Below are positions 18,348-28,930 of a stretch of DNA of 54,800 nt, piece after piece. The notes under the pieces were generated by a model that was not told where the DNA came from, searched no databases, and saw only the letters and a program-made list of their open reading frames with translations. The stretch spans positions 1 through 54,800 of the forward strand of contig CACGZX010000003.1 of the NCBI GenBank assembly GCA_902577625.1, in the 5' to 3' direction. Positions within the stretch are counted from its first letter, which is position 1. Each line of letters starts with the position of its first letter. The translations under genes and the position numbers were made by a program. Source of the stretch: an uncultured Pelagibacteraceae bacterium (GTDB lineage: Bacteria; Pseudomonadota; Alphaproteobacteria; Pelagibacterales; Pelagibacteraceae).

Positions 18348-19279
18348 TATTTAGCCGATGCCTTTTTTAATCTATCGTTAATTGCTTCGCCAAAACCGAA
18401 GTTTGGAATTTTTTCAACAACTATACTTTTATAATTTTTTTTCTTTATTTTTCTTAAGATTCTATACAAATTTTTAGCCGCCTGTTTAAGATTTTTAGTT
18501 TTACTTAAGTAAAAATAATTCTTACAAGATTTTTTTCTTTTTTTAATTAGAATAAATGCCTCATCATGTTTTGGTTCTGTAGTATTTAATTTTATAGGAA
18601 TTCCAGGAGAATAGTGTAATTTTGATTGACCTGGTGCAGTAATTTTTTTATTATTTCTATCGTATTTAATAATTTTATTTAATACTTTATTAATTTTTGA
18701 TCTTTGCATTCCACCAAGTCTTAATATTTTAGGCTTGTCAACCAAACTTATTATTGTCGACTCCAATCCAATTGTAGATCTACCTCCATCAAGTATAAAT
18801 TTAATTTTATTTCCGAACTCTTCTTTCACATCTTCTTTAGAAACGGGACTTATTTTTGTTGAGATATTTGCACTAGGTGCCGCTAAAGGATATTTTAAAA
18901 GTCCAAGAAGTTTTTGAGTCAATTTATTTTTTGGGAATCTTACTGCTACAGTTGTTTTATTATTCGTAACTATTCTTGAAATACGGCTTCCTTTTTTAAG
19001 TTTTAAAACAAATGTAATTGGTCCAGGGCAGAGTTTTTTATATAAAATTAAAAAATTTTTATTTAACTCACAATCTTTTTCCAACCGATTTAAACTTGAA
19101 TAGTGAACAATCGAAGGATTATTTCTTGGTCTTTTTTTTAAAGCATATATTTTTCGAACTGCTTTGCTTGAATATGCGTTTGCAGCAAGACCATATACTG
19201 TTTCAGTTGGTATAGCTACGCATTCACTTTTATTTAAATAAAATATGCTTTTTTTAATATTTGCAAGATTATTATTCAT
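18347..19279 (-). CDS. threonylcarbamoyl-AMP synthase (TsaC/Sua5 long form)
   Basis: 310 residues: YrdC-type catalytic domain (about 10-200; CVAIPTETVYGLAANAYSSKAVRKIYALKKRPRNNP, PLAAPSANIS, GLESTIISL) plus a C-terminal Sua5 domain reached by GQSKLHYSPGIPI. It makes the threonylcarbamoyl-AMP used for t6A37 in ANN-decoding tRNAs. The long Sua5 form is found in many alphaproteobacteria. It starts only 20 bp from divergent xseB. Confidence 0.93.
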   Translation of the reverse strand: MNNNLANIKKSIFYLNKSECVAIPTETVYGLAANAYSSKAVRKIYALKKRPRNNPSIVHYSSLNRLEKDCELNKNFLILYKKLCPGPITFVLKLKKGSRISRIVTNNKTTVAVRFPKNKLTQKLLGLLKYPLAAPSANISTKISPVSKEDVKEEFGNKIKFILDGGRSTIGLESTIISLVDKPKILRLGGMQRSKINKVLNKIIKYDRNNKKITAPGQSKLHYSPGIPIKLNTTEPKHDEAFILIKKRKKSCKNYFYLSKTKNLKQAAKNLYRILRKIKKKNYKSIVVEKIPNFGFGEAINDRLKKASAK

Positions 19280-19299
19280 GTATTATCACCAACTAATAT

Positions 19300-19533
19300 A
19301 TGAAAGAAAAAAATTTTCCAAATAATAATGATTTAAAATCACTGGATGAATTGACAAAAGAAGTCAATCAAATCATAGAAAATTTAGAAAAGGAAAAAAA
19401 CTTAGAAAATTCAATTGAAGATTATCAAAAACTTATCAAATTAAACAATATTATAGAAAGAAAGTTTCAATCTAGTTCAAAGAATATTTCTTCAGAAACA
19501 AAAGATAAAATAAATAAAATAATAAAAAAATGA
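19300..19533 (+). CDS. xseB: exodeoxyribonuclease VII small subunit
   Basis: 77 residues. LKSLDELTKEVNQIIENLEKEKNLENSIEDYQKLIKLNNIIERKF matches the XseB helical-hairpin pattern (short, charged, with the L-E-x-LE...SLE..YExG-like order). It partners with XseA, not in this window, in single-strand DNA degradation. Overlaps ispA by ATGA; xseB-ispA-dxs is a common bacterial gene order, which strengthens the call. Confidence 0.85.
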   Translation: MKEKNFPNNNDLKSLDELTKEVNQIIENLEKEKNLENSIEDYQKLIKLNNIIERKFQSSSKNISSETKDKINKIIKK

Positions 19534-20402
19534 TTAATAATTTGAATCAAATTGCGAAAGATACAAACAAATTCCTAAACTCATATATTAAAAAACAATC
19601 AAAAACTGAATTGATCAAATCGATGAGATATGGATTGTTGCCCGGAGGAAAAAAAATAAGATCTAAAATTTTAATTGATGTTGGAAAAATTTTTAACTTA
19701 AGTTATAGCTCTTTAATTAAAATAGGTGCAGCTGTAGAATGTATACACGCTTATTCTTTAATCCATGATGATTTGCCTTGCATGGATAATGATTCAATCA
19801 GAAGAGGAAAGCTTTCTACACATAAAAAATTTGGAGAGTCAACAGCGGTTCTGGCAGGTAACTCTCTGCTTACATTGGCATTTGAAATATTGAGTGATAA
19901 AAGTTTATTATTAAAAGAAAAAACTAAAGTTCAATTGATTAGTCTTATTTCTAAATGTTCTGGGCATACTGGAATAGCTGGAGGTCAATATTTAGATTTA
20001 AATTATGAAAAAAAAAAAATAAAAAAAAATAAAGTGATAAATATGCAAATAAAAAAAACAGGAAAATTATTTGCTTTTTGCTGTATTGCTCCAGCGTTGA
20101 TTTCAAATAAAAAAAGAAATGTTCTTAATTCTCTTGAAAAAATAGGTTACGAAATTGGATTATTATTTCAAATTACCGATGATTTAATTGACTATAAAGG
20201 TATTGCAAAAAAAGCTGGAAAAAAAACAAAAAAAGATCAAAAAAAAGGAAAAGCTACGTTAATAAGTTTACTAGGTTATAAAAATACTATTAAATACAGT
20301 AACAAAATAAAAAATAATATTTTGTATAAATTAGCAATTTATGGAAAAAGAAGTGAAAGCTTAAAAAAAACAGTTTTATTTATTTTTGAAAGAGAAAAGT
20401 GA
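19530..20402 (+). CDS. ispA: short-chain polyprenyl (farnesyl) diphosphate synthase
   Basis: 290 residues. First aspartate-rich motif DDLPCMD at 80-86 has the two extra residues typical of bacterial FPP synthases; the second is [20 protein letters not shown] precedes the first motif. It condenses IPP with DMAPP/GPP to FPP, feeding the longer-chain synthase at 24058-25071. The C-terminal third is Lys-rich. It sits between xseB (4-bp overlap) and dxs (GTGA overlap). Confidence 0.92.
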   Translation: MINNLNQIAKDTNKFLNSYIKKQSKTELIKSMRYGLLPGGKKIRSKILIDVGKIFNLSYSSLIKIGAAVECIHAYSLIHDDLPCMDNDSIRRGKLSTHKKFGESTAVLAGNSLLTLAFEILSDKSLLLKEKTKVQLISLISKCSGHTGIAGGQYLDLNYEKKKIKKNKVINMQIKKTGKLFAFCCIAPALISNKKRNVLNSLEKIGYEIGLLFQITDDLIDYKGIAKKAGKKTKKDQKKGKATLISLLGYKNTIKYSNKIKNNILYKLAIYGKRSESLKKTVLFIFEREK

Positions 20403-22312
20403 TTAAAAAATATCAATACTTAGACAAAGTTAATTTTCCCTCTGATATAAAAAGTTTGAAATCATCAGAACTAAAAATTTTAGCCAAAGAAGTAAGAGAA
20501 GAAATGATTGATGCTGTTTCAGTTACTGGGGGCCATCTTGGAGCTGGTTTGGGAGTTGTAGAATTAACAATAGCATTACATTATGTGTTTGATACTCCTA
20601 ATGATAAAATTATTTGGGATGTTGGTCATCAAACTTATCCTCATAAAATATTAACTGGTAGAAAAGATAAAATAAAAACTCTTAGACAGGGTAATGGCCT
20701 TTCTGGTTTTACGAAAAGGTTAGAAAGTGAATATGATCCGTTTGGTGCAGCTCATAGTTCAACATCAATTTCAGCTGCACTTGGTATTGCTACAGCAAAT
20801 AAACTAGAAAAAAAATCTAATCAAGTTGTTGCAGTAATTGGTGATGGCGCAATAAGTGCAGGCATGGCTTATGAAGCAATGAATAATGCCGGGTCTTCAA
20901 AAACTAAAATGATCGTAATATTAAATGATAATGACATGTCCATTGCAAAACCAGTTGGAGCAATGAGCACATACCTTGCGAAAATTTTATCAGGAAAAAT
21001 CTACTTTAGCTTAAGAGAAACAATTAAATTAATAATTTCAGCATTTTCAAAAAGATTTAGTGACAAAGCAAAAAGGGCAGAAGATTTATTGAGATCAGCA
21101 GTAACTGGAGGCACTTTATTTAATTCTTTAGGTTTTTATTACGTTGGTCCAATTGATGGTTATGATTTAGACAATTTAATTTCAGTTATGCAAAACGCAA
21201 AAAAACTAAATTATGAAGGACCAATAATGATTCATATAAAAACTGAAAAAGGTAAAGGTTATGAATTTGCAGAAAAATCTGATGATAAATATCATGGAGT
21301 TACAAAATTTAATGTTAAAACTGGAATTCAAGAAAAAAGTAAATCCAATATACCATCTTACACAAAGGTTTTCGCAAATACCTTGATTAAACATGCTGAA
21401 AAGGATAGCAAAATTATTGGAATAACAGCAGCAATGCCATCTGGAACAGGGATGGATTTATTTTCTGAAAAATTTCCAAATAGAATGTTCGATGTTGGAA
21501 TTGCAGAACAACACGCGGTAACTTTTGCTGCTGGTTTGGCAACTGAAGGTTATAAACCTTATGCAGCAATATACTCAACTTTTTTACAAAGAGCTTATGA
21601 TCAAGTTGTTCATGACGTGGCAATACAAAATCTTCCTGTTAGATTTGCAATAGACAGAGCTGGGCTTGTTGGGGCAGATGGACCAACTCATGCAGGAGCT
21701 TTTGACATTACATATTTGTCTACACTTCCAAATTTTATTGTTATGGCAGCAAGCGATGAAGCTGAGCTTGTTAGAATGATTAACACCTCTGTTGATATAA
21801 ATAATAACCCATCTGCTTTAAGATATCCAAGAGGTAATGGCGCAGGAGTAAATCTACCAGATATTGATGAAAAAATTGAAATAGGAAAAGGAAGAATAAT
21901 CTTAGAAGGAAAAAAAGTTTCAATAATTAATTTTGGAGCAAGATTGAATGAATGTTTATTAGCCAATGAAATATTAAATAAAAAAGGTATTGGAATTACA
22001 TTAGTTGACGCAAGATTTGCAAAACCACTTGATGAAAATTTAATTTGGGAAATTGCAACCAACCATGAGGCGATAATTACAATTGAAGAGGGATCATTAG
22101 GAGGATTTGGTTCTCATGTTAGTCAATTTTTGTCAGAAAAAAACTTATTAGATAATAATTTAAAATTTAGATCAATGATTTTACCAGATAAGTTTATTGA
22201 TCATAACAAGCCAGAAATTATGTATAAAGAGGCTGGTCTTGATGCTGAGTCAATAGTTTCGAAAGTTTTTGATGTTATAAATTCAAAAGTTATTTTACAA
22301 AAACAAAATTAA
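20399..22312 (+). CDS. dxs: 1-deoxy-D-xylulose-5-phosphate synthase
   Basis: 637 residues, starting at GTG. Thiamine-PP enzyme that makes DXP from pyruvate and glyceraldehyde-3-P, the entry to the MEP isoprenoid pathway. Motifs: [39 protein letters not shown], the TPP motif [18 protein letters not shown]...NDNDMSI, and the transketolase pyrimidine domain with [22 protein letters not shown]. Convergent with aroC, 3 bp between stops. Confidence 0.97.
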   Translation: MIKKYQYLDKVNFPSDIKSLKSSELKILAKEVREEMIDAVSVTGGHLGAGLGVVELTIALHYVFDTPNDKIIWDVGHQTYPHKILTGRKDKIKTLRQGNGLSGFTKRLESEYDPFGAAHSSTSISAALGIATANKLEKKSNQVVAVIGDGAISAGMAYEAMNNAGSSKTKMIVILNDNDMSIAKPVGAMSTYLAKILSGKIYFSLRETIKLIISAFSKRFSDKAKRAEDLLRSAVTGGTLFNSLGFYYVGPIDGYDLDNLISVMQNAKKLNYEGPIMIHIKTEKGKGYEFAEKSDDKYHGVTKFNVKTGIQEKSKSNIPSYTKVFANTLIKHAEKDSKIIGITAAMPSGTGMDLFSEKFPNRMFDVGIAEQHAVTFAAGLATEGYKPYAAIYSTFLQRAYDQVVHDVAIQNLPVRFAIDRAGLVGADGPTHAGAFDITYLSTLPNFIVMAASDEAELVRMINTSVDINNNPSALRYPRGNGAGVNLPDIDEKIEIGKGRIILEGKKVSIINFGARLNECLLANEILNKKGIGITLVDARFAKPLDENLIWEIATNHEAIITIEEGSLGGFGSHVSQFLSEKNLLDNNLKFRSMILPDKFIDHNKPEIMYKEAGLDAESIVSKVFDVINSKVILQKQN

Positions 22313-22315
22313 AAT

Positions 22316-23401
22316 TTATTTCCCACACTGAGCTTTGTTCATTAAATAGTGATCTAGTATAACACAATGGATCATGGCTTCCCCAATTGGTACGGCTCTT
22401 ATTCCCACACAAGGATCGTGTCTTCCCCTAACAGATATTGAGGTATTTTTCCCAAATTTATCTATAGTTTTTCTTGAACTTAATATTGATGAAGTTGGTT
22501 TTACGGCAAATGATACTATAATTTCTTGTCCACTTGAAATACCCCCAAGAATTCCTCCCGCGTTATTAGATTTAAATTTTGGAGATTTGCCTTTTTGAAC
22601 TATTTCATCAGAATTTTCTTCTCCTGTTAAAAGCGCTGAATTCATACCCGATCCAATGTTAACTCCTTTTACAGCATTTATACTCATCATTGCTGAAGCT
22701 AAATCCATATCTAGTTTGGAATAAATTGGTGAACCCAAACCTACCGGTATACCTCTAGCCCTAACCTCAATAATTGCACCACAAGAAGATCCAGATTTTC
22801 TTATACCAAGTAAATATTTTTCCCATAGTTTTATTATTGATTTATCAGGACAAAAGAAAGGATTCTTATTAATTAATTTGTCGCTCCAATTTTTTGTATC
22901 ACATCCGAGAATACCAAGCTGGGTAACAGCTCCAATTACTTTGTATTTTTTTCCTAATTTAATTTCTAAAACTTTTTTTGCTATTGCTCCAGCAGCCACT
23001 CTGCTTGCAGTTTCTCTAGCTGATTGTCTTCCTCCTCCACGGTAATCTCTTATTCCATATTTTTTAAAGTAAGTATAATCAGCATGACCTGGTCTAAATT
23101 TATTTTTTATTGTTTCATAATCTCTTGATCTCATATCTTTATTGTAAATTATCATTGAGATGGGAGTACCTGTTGTTTTTCCTTCAAACACACCTGATAA
23201 AATATTTACTTTATCATCCTCTTTTCTTTGAGTTGTAAATTTTGATTGACCTGGTCTCCTCTTATTAAGTTGAATTTGTATGTCTTTTTCAGATATTTTT
23301 ATATTTGGAGGACAGCCATCTACTACACATCCTATAGCAGGTCCGTGAGATTCACCCCAAGTAGTAAAACGAAATATCTTTCCAAAAGTATTAAATGACA
23401 T
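22316..23401 (-). CDS. aroC: chorismate synthase
   Basis: 361 residues from MSFNTFGK; the ORF track start at 23443 would add 14 unlikely residues that overlap the divergent pdxH start, so the ATG at 23401 is chosen. Signature [17 protein letters not shown] at the N-terminus, then [30 protein letters not shown] and the FMN/NADPH-related [13 protein letters not shown] block. It converts EPSP to chorismate with reduced FMN. Only 33 bp lie between its start and that of pdxH. Confidence 0.95.
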   Translation of the reverse strand: MSFNTFGKIFRFTTWGESHGPAIGCVVDGCPPNIKISEKDIQIQLNKRRPGQSKFTTQRKEDDKVNILSGVFEGKTTGTPISMIIYNKDMRSRDYETIKNKFRPGHADYTYFKKYGIRDYRGGGRQSARETASRVAAGAIAKKVLEIKLGKKYKVIGAVTQLGILGCDTKNWSDKLINKNPFFCPDKSIIKLWEKYLLGIRKSGSSCGAIIEVRARGIPVGLGSPIYSKLDMDLASAMMSINAVKGVNIGSGMNSALLTGEENSDEIVQKGKSPKFKSNNAGGILGGISSGQEIIVSFAVKPTSSILSSRKTIDKFGKNTSISVRGRHDPCVGIRAVPIGEAMIHCVILDHYLMNKAQCGK

Positions 23402-23434
23402 TAAATATATTATATAAGTTATTTTGTTGAAATT

Positions 23435-24061
23435 ATGAATCAAAAAAACTCACTAGGTATAGATTTATGCTTCAAGGATTTAGATAATCCAATAGATTTG
23501 TTTGCAGACTGGTTTAACGAAGCTAAAAAAACTGAAATTAATGATCCAAATGCCCTAGCTTTAGCTACTGTAGGAAAAAATGGGATACCTTCTGTAAGAA
23601 TGGTTTTGCTTAAAGAATTTAACAAAAAAGGATTTGTTTTTTACACAAATTTAAATAGTCAAAAAAGTAACGAAATAAAATCTAACCCAAATGTAACAAT
23701 GTGTTTTCATTGGAAATCATTATTAAGACAGGTTAGAATTACTGGAAAATTGTCGAATGTTTCTGATGTGGATGCTGATAATTATTTCAGTAGCAGGTCA
23801 TATGGAAGCAAAATAGGAGCATGGGCTTCAAACCAAAGTAGTGTTTTAAAATCTAGAGATGAGTTACTAAAATCAATTGAAGAATTTAAGAAAAAATATT
23901 CAAATGAAAAAAATATACCAAGACCTAAACATTGGTCAGGATGGAATTTAAATCCATTTGAAATTGAATTTTGGCTTGATGGCAAAGATAGAATACATGA
24001 AAGACTACGTTATACTAGAAAAGATAATAATAATTGGAAAAAATATCTTTTAAGTCCTTAA
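23435..24061 (+). CDS. pdxH: pyridoxamine 5'-phosphate oxidase
   Basis: 208 residues. FMN-dependent oxidation of PNP/PMP to pyridoxal phosphate. Motifs: [57 protein letters not shown], and the C-terminal [18 protein letters not shown]...[10 protein letters not shown] with the WxGxR-like region (WSGW here) and RLHxR-type ERLRY end. Convergent with the polyprenyl synthase gene, sharing the palindromic TTAA stop region. Confidence 0.94.
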   Translation: MNQKNSLGIDLCFKDLDNPIDLFADWFNEAKKTEINDPNALALATVGKNGIPSVRMVLLKEFNKKGFVFYTNLNSQKSNEIKSNPNVTMCFHWKSLLRQVRITGKLSNVSDVDADNYFSSRSYGSKIGAWASNQSSVLKSRDELLKSIEEFKKKYSNEKNIPRPKHWSGWNLNPFEIEFWLDGKDRIHERLRYTRKDNNNWKKYLLSP

Positions 24062-25071
24062 TAAGATCTTTCTAAACTAAATGAAGTTAGATTTTTTAGA
24101 ATTTCTTTCTCCTTAGATTCATCAAAAATACTCAAAGAATTAGATGCAAGGTTGATAAAATATTCTGCTTTTAAGTAGCAACTGGAAATTATATTATAAT
24201 TTTTAATCATTAGTAAAACTTTTTTAAATTCTTCTTCATTTCTCTCACTTTTTTCAAACAACTTCTTCAACTCACCTTTTTCATCATTGTTAGCTTTTTG
24301 ATACAGAAGAATAATTGGCAAAGTAACTTTCCCCTCATAAAAATCATTGCCAATTTTTTTTCCAAAGAACTTAAGTTCTGAATTATAATCCAAAGTATCA
24401 TCAGCTATTTGAAAAGTAAGTCCAAGGTTTTTTCCATAAAACTCTAAAGCTTCTTTAATTTTACTTTCTTTTTTTGCTAAAATAGAACCAACTTTTGTTG
24501 CTGCCGCAAAAAGAGATGCTGTTTTTGCAGAAATTATTTTTAAGTAAGTTTCTTCAAGCATATCTATTTCACCTTTGTGCTGTAGTTGTAATACTTCACC
24601 TTGAGAAATCTCAGCAGATGTTGAAGACAGAAGTTTTAATATTTCTAAGTTTCCATCTTCAACCATCATTTCAAAGCATCTACTTAATAAATAATCGCCA
24701 ACTAAAATTGACGATTGATTTCCCCAAATACTATTTAAGGTTTTTTTTCCTCTTCTAATTTTACTATTGTCGATGACATCGTCATGCATAAGCGTAGCAG
24801 CATGAATTAATTCGACACAAGCCGCTAAATTTATATCTCTACCACCTTTATAGTATCCACAAATTTTAGCTGCCCCCAACGTAAGAAGCGCTCTAAGTCT
24901 TTTTCCACCAGTTCTTAAGTGGTAGTTTGTCATTTCATCAACAAGACTTACTTTGCTAGATAATTTTAATTTAATTTTCTCTTCTACTAGTACTAATTTT
25001 TCCTCAACTGAATTTTTAAGTTCTGAATATGAATTATTTATTCGATTTTTTAATTGAACAACTGTCCCCAT
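24058..25071 (-). CDS. long-chain polyprenyl diphosphate synthase (IspB-like)
   Basis: 337 residues. First DDxxD is MHDDVIDNS (Asp97, 98, 101) without the two-residue insert, which with GKRLRALLTLGA and the second motif ADDTLDY marks a long-chain trans-prenyl synthase, probably making the octa- to decaprenyl side chain of ubiquinone. Chain length cannot be read confidently. It probably uses FPP from IspA. Divergent from the S49 peptidase gene across a 109-bp intergenic region. Confidence 0.9.
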   Translation of the reverse strand: MGTVVQLKNRINNSYSELKNSVEEKLVLVEEKIKLKLSSKVSLVDEMTNYHLRTGGKRLRALLTLGAAKICGYYKGGRDINLAACVELIHAATLMHDDVIDNSKIRRGKKTLNSIWGNQSSILVGDYLLSRCFEMMVEDGNLEILKLLSSTSAEISQGEVLQLQHKGEIDMLEETYLKIISAKTASLFAAATKVGSILAKKESKIKEALEFYGKNLGLTFQIADDTLDYNSELKFFGKKIGNDFYEGKVTLPIILLYQKANNDEKGELKKLFEKSERNEEEFKKVLLMIKNYNIISSCYLKAEYFINLASNSLSIFDESKEKEILKNLTSFSLERSY

Positions 25072-25082
25072 CTAGTTAAACT

Positions 25083-25107
25083 AGTATAATTAACGCAATA
25101 TTATACT
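25083..25107. repeat. inverted repeat in the ispB-like/S49 peptidase divergent region
   Basis: AGTATAAT and ATTATACT are perfect 8-bp arms around a 9-bp spacer. The arms carry TATAAT on each strand, so they could be opposing -10 boxes or an operator. The minus-strand TATAAT is placed 29-34 bp before the polyprenyl synthase start. Confidence 0.45.
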
Positions 25108-25113
25108 TATCAA

Positions 25114-25141
25114 TTGACGCACCTAAAACTTCAACTATAAG
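25114..25141 (+). promoter_or_regulatory. putative sigma70 promoter for S49 peptidase-glyQS-ppdK
   Basis: TTGACG, 16-bp spacer, TATAAG, each 5/6 matches to consensus, about 40 bp before the peptidase start. Among the best promoter-like sequences in the window; by-eye prediction. Confidence 0.5.
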
Positions 25142-25180
25142 TAGACTTTATATTAAACCAAAAATTTTATAAGCATAAGT

Positions 25181-25987
25181 ATGTTGTCTTTTTTTAAAAA
25201 AAAAAAAATTGTACCTCACATTAAACTTAGTGGCGTCATTGGTAATGTTGGAAAATTTAAACAAGGCATTGATTTTGCAGGACAAGAAGAAATAATTAAA
25301 AAAGCTTTCTCAATTAAAAAAGCACCTGCAGTGGCCATTTCTATTAATTCACCAGGAGGATCTCCTGTTCAATCACATCTAATACATGACTTTATTAGGT
25401 CACAGGCAAAAAAAAATAATAAAAAAGTAATAATTTTTACTGAAGATGTAGCCGCATCTGGCGGGTATCTAATTGCCTGCGCAGGAGATGAAATTTATGC
25501 AAATCAAAGCTCTATAGTAGGATCAATAGGAGTGATTTATTCATCTTTTGGTTTTAAAGATCTTATAAACAAAATAGGAGTTCAAAGAAGAGTTTATACA
25601 GCCGGCAAGAATAAAAGTACACTCGATCCTTTCATGGATGAAAAAAAAGAAGATATTGAAAGATTAAAAACTATTCAGCTAGATCTTCATAAAGATTTTA
25701 TTGATGTTGTTGAAAAAAGCAGATCTTCAAAATTAAAAAAAGATAGCGGAATAGAATTATTCTCAGGAGAATTTTGGTCAGGAAGGAAAGCAAAAGAATT
25801 AGGTTTAGTTGATGGAATAGGAAATGTAGATCAAATTTTGAGAGAAAAGTTTGGAGAAAAAATAATTATTAAAAAATTTGAGAAAGCAAAAGGCTGGCTT
25901 GCTAGAAAATTATCTTCAGAAAATCATACAGAACAAGCAATTAGTATTTTAGAGGAAAGATCTATCTGGCAAAGGTATGGTTTCTAA
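25181..25987 (+). CDS. S49 family serine peptidase (SppA/SohB-like), short form
   Basis: 268 residues, one S49 domain. The likely catalytic pair is Ser93 in [16 protein letters not shown] and Lys145 in [13 protein letters not shown]; their 52-residue spacing agrees with Bacillus Spp[12 protein letters not shown] is also typical. Unlike classic SppA there is no signal peptide or membrane anchor: the N-terminus is [18 protein letters not shown], so it may be cytoplasmic or peripheral. It overlaps glyQ by 11 bp, hence probably cotranscribed. Confidence 0.88.
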   Translation: MLSFFKKKKIVPHIKLSGVIGNVGKFKQGIDFAGQEEIIKKAFSIKKAPAVAISINSPGGSPVQSHLIHDFIRSQAKKNNKKVIIFTEDVAASGGYLIACAGDEIYANQSSIVGSIGVIYSSFGFKDLINKIGVQRRVYTAGKNKSTLDPFMDEKKEDIERLKTIQLDLHKDFIDVVEKSRSSKLKKDSGIELFSGEFWSGRKAKELGLVDGIGNVDQILREKFGEKIIIKKFEKAKGWLARKLSSENHTEQAISILEERSIWQRYGF

Positions 25988-26858
25988 AAAAAAAAATAAA
26001 AAACCAAAATTTCAATCATTTCAAGATACAATCTTGAATTTACAAAAATATTGGAGCAAACATGGGTGTGTAATTTTACAACCGTATGATTTGGAGGTTG
26101 GAGCAGGAACATTTCATCCTGCTACAACACTTAGATCTCTCGGAAGTAAACCATGGAGAACAGCTTACGTTCAACCTTCAAGAAGGCCAACAGATGGAAG
26201 ATATGGAGAAAACCCAAATAGACTTCAGCACTACTATCAATTTCAAGTTTTAATTAAACCATCGCCAAAAAATATAAAAAAACTTTATTTAAACAGTCTC
26301 TCAGCAATTGGTATTAAACATAAAGAACACGATATAAGATTTGTTGAGGATGATTGGGAAAGCCCAACATTAGGAGCTGCAGGTCTTGGATGGGAGGTTT
26401 GGTGTGATGGCATGGAAGTAACTCAATTCACTTATTTTCAACAAATGACTGGAATAGAGTGCAATCCTATATCTGTTGAATTGACATACGGATTAGAAAG
26501 ACTTTGTATGTTTACTCAAGAAAAAAAAAATGTTTTTGATTTAGTGTGGAATAACAGTGGAGTTTTATATCGAGACGTATTTCATCAGTCAGAAAAAGAA
26601 TTTTCAAAATACAATTTTGAATTAGCTAATACTGAAAATTTATTTAAAATATTTGATATGACTGAAAAAGAATCTAAATCTTTAATAGAAAATAAACTAT
26701 CTTTACCAGCTTACGATCAATGTTTAAAAGCCAGTCATATTTTCAACATACTAGATGCTAGAGGAGTAATAAGTGTTGCGCAAAGAGCAGAATACATTGG
26801 AAGGATTAGAGATCTTGCAAAAGGTGTAGGTCAAGTTTGGCTTGAAAGTCAAAAGTAA
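25977..26858 (+). CDS. glyQ: glycyl-tRNA synthetase alpha subunit
   Basis: 293 residues. Class II catalytic subunit of the bacterial heterotetrameric Gly[44 protein letters not shown] and [29 protein letters not shown] are nearly invariant family blocks, followed by [18 protein letters not shown]. The ATG at 25977 lies inside the end of the peptidase gene. Two bases separate it from glyS. Confidence 0.97.
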   Translation: MVSKKKNKKPKFQSFQDTILNLQKYWSKHGCVILQPYDLEVGAGTFHPATTLRSLGSKPWRTAYVQPSRRPTDGRYGENPNRLQHYYQFQVLIKPSPKNIKKLYLNSLSAIGIKHKEHDIRFVEDDWESPTLGAAGLGWEVWCDGMEVTQFTYFQQMTGIECNPISVELTYGLERLCMFTQEKKNVFDLVWNNSGVLYRDVFHQSEKEFSKYNFELANTENLFKIFDMTEKESKSLIENKLSLPAYDQCLKASHIFNILDARGVISVAQRAEYIGRIRDLAKGVGQVWLESQK

Positions 26859-26860
26859 TA

Positions 26861-28930
26861 ATGGCTGAATTTTTATTAGAATTATTTAGTGAAGAGATAC
26901 CCGCTAATTTACAATCTAACGCAAGAATTAATTTACTTGAAAGTTTTAAAAAATTTTTTGAAAAAGAAAATATAAATTATAAAGATGATGCTAAAACTTT
27001 TTCTACACCAAACAGACTAGTTTTATGTTGTAAAAAAATTGAAAAAGAAATACACCAAAAATCTGAAGAGATAAGAGGCCCTAACACCAAAGCTCCAGTT
27101 AGTGCGATAGAGGGTTTTTTAAAATCAAATCATATTAAAAAACAAGATATATATATAAAAAACACTGATAAAGGAGAGTTTTTTTTTTATAAAAAGCCAT
27201 CAAAAAAGATAAAATCAGAAGATCTTTTGAAAAACAACATTCCAAAAATTTTAGAAAATTTATCTTGGAAAAAATCAATGAAATGGGGAGAACACAGTCT
27301 TAACTGGGGGAGACCTTTAAAATCAATACTTGCAATTTATGATAATAAGCCTTTGTTATTTAAGTTTCATCATTTATCAAGTTCAAATTTCACTTATATA
27401 GATAAAGATTTTGAAGAGAAAACTAAAATATTTAAAAATGTTAATTCATATTTTTCTTATTTTAAAAAATCAAATATTATTATTGATAACGAATTAAGAA
27501 AAAAATATATAAAAAAAAAATTAACAGACCTTTCAAATAAAAAAAAATTTCAAATAAATATCAATGAGAAGTTATTAAACGAGGTAACTGATATTGTTGA
27601 AAAACCAAAAATAATTTTATGCGCATTTGATAAAAAATATCTAAATATACCAAAAGAAATTATAACAATAACAATGCAACACCATCAAAGATACTTCCCA
27701 ACATTCGATAAAAAAGATAGTTTAACAAATAATTTTTTTATTGTTGCGGATTCACTCGATCCAAAAAACTTCATAAAAATCGGTAATGAAAGAGTAGTTG
27801 ACGCAAGATTAAATGATGCAGAATTTTTCTGGAATAAAAATAAATCACAAAATTTGGTAAAACAAATATCTAAATTAAAAAATATAAATTATTTTAAGGG
27901 TCTGGGAAGCTATTATGATAAAGTCCAAAGAATAAGAAAATTAAGTGGTTTAATATCAGACGAATTATTAATTAGTAAAGAAAAAATAGAAATTGCATCT
28001 TCAATATGCAAAGTGGATCTACTCTCAGATCTTGTTGGAGAATTTCCAGAGTTACAAGGTGTATTAGGAGGTTATTTTGCTGAAGCACAAGGATTTGAAA
28101 AAGAAGTTTGTACCGCTGTCAGTGAGCATTATTTACCAACAGGATTAGAAAGCAAGATTCCAAAAAAACCTTACAGCATAGCATTATCGTTGAGTGACAA
28201 ACTAGACTCACTTGTGGGATTTTTTGGTTTAGATTTAAAACCCTCAAGCTCTAAAGATCCATACGCATTAAGAAGATCTGCAATAGGTTTATTAAAAATG
28301 ATTTTAGAAAATAATAAAGAATTAAAATTAAAAGATTTAATTAATTATAGTTGTCAACTATATAGCGAACAAAATTTTAATTTTAATTCAAAAAATATAC
28401 AAAAAAATCTTTCAGAATTTTTTCATGATAGATACAAAAATTTTATGAAGGAAAAAGAAATTAGAAATGATATTATTGAAAGTGTAACATTGAATTACAA
28501 TATTGATAATATTTTAAAAACTTATAAAAAAACTTTAACTTTAAATAAATTAATTTCAAAAGAAATTGGAAAAGATTTGATGTATAGTTATAAAAGGGCA
28601 TCGAATATTATTTCTAATGAAATAAAAAATAATCAAATAGAACTAACTGGATCTGCAGATCCCGGACTGTTTAAAAATGAATTTGAAAAAATTCTTTATA
28701 AAAAAATCCACGAAATAAGAAAAGATTTTACAAACATTGGTAAAGATGAAGATTATGAAGGTATATTAAAAACGTTGTCACTAGCTAAAAAAGAAGTAAG
28801 TGTGTTTTTTGAAAACGTAATTGTTAATGATGAAGACGAATTGATTAAGAAAAATAGACTAGAACTTTTACAAATGTTGTGTAAAACCTTCGATAATTAT
28901 TTAAATTTTTCTAAAGTAGAAAGCTTATAG
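26861..28930 (+). CDS. glyS: glycyl-tRNA synthetase beta subunit
   Basis: 689 residues. N-terminus FLLELFSEEIPANLQ, the RGPNTKAP segment, MQHHQRYFPTF and VVDARLNDAEFFWNKNK, then the HD-like GLGSYYDKVQRI and YALRRSAIGLLKM blocks; the C-terminal anticodon-binding region ends in LLQMLCKTFDNYLNFSKVE. Partner of GlyQ. Its TAG overlaps the ppdK GTG start by one base. Confidence 0.96.
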   Translation: MAEFLLELFSEEIPANLQSNARINLLESFKKFFEKENINYKDDAKTFSTPNRLVLCCKKIEKEIHQKSEEIRGPNTKAPVSAIEGFLKSNHIKKQDIYIKNTDKGEFFFYKKPSKKIKSEDLLKNNIPKILENLSWKKSMKWGEHSLNWGRPLKSILAIYDNKPLLFKFHHLSSSNFTYIDKDFEEKTKIFKNVNSYFSYFKKSNIIIDNELRKKYIKKKLTDLSNKKKFQININEKLLNEVTDIVEKPKIILCAFDKKYLNIPKEIITITMQHHQRYFPTFDKKDSLTNNFFIVADSLDPKNFIKIGNERVVDARLNDAEFFWNKNKSQNLVKQISKLKNINYFKGLGSYYDKVQRIRKLSGLISDELLISKEKIEIASSICKVDLLSDLVGEFPELQGVLGGYFAEAQGFEKEVCTAVSEHYLPTGLESKIPKKPYSIALSLSDKLDSLVGFFGLDLKPSSSKDPYALRRSAIGLLKMILENNKELKLKDLINYSCQLYSEQNFNFNSKNIQKNLSEFFHDRYKNFMKEKEIRNDIIESVTLNYNIDNILKTYKKTLTLNKLISKEIGKDLMYSYKRASNIISNEIKNNQIELTGSADPGLFKNEFEKILYKKIHEIRKDFTNIGKDEDYEGILKTLSLAKKEVSVFFENVIVNDEDELIKKNRLELLQMLCKTFDNYLNFSKVESL

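Noticed and set aside
21688-22062. 124-residue minus-strand ORF opposite dxs
   Set aside because: Shadow of dxs; no motif, no plausible leader.
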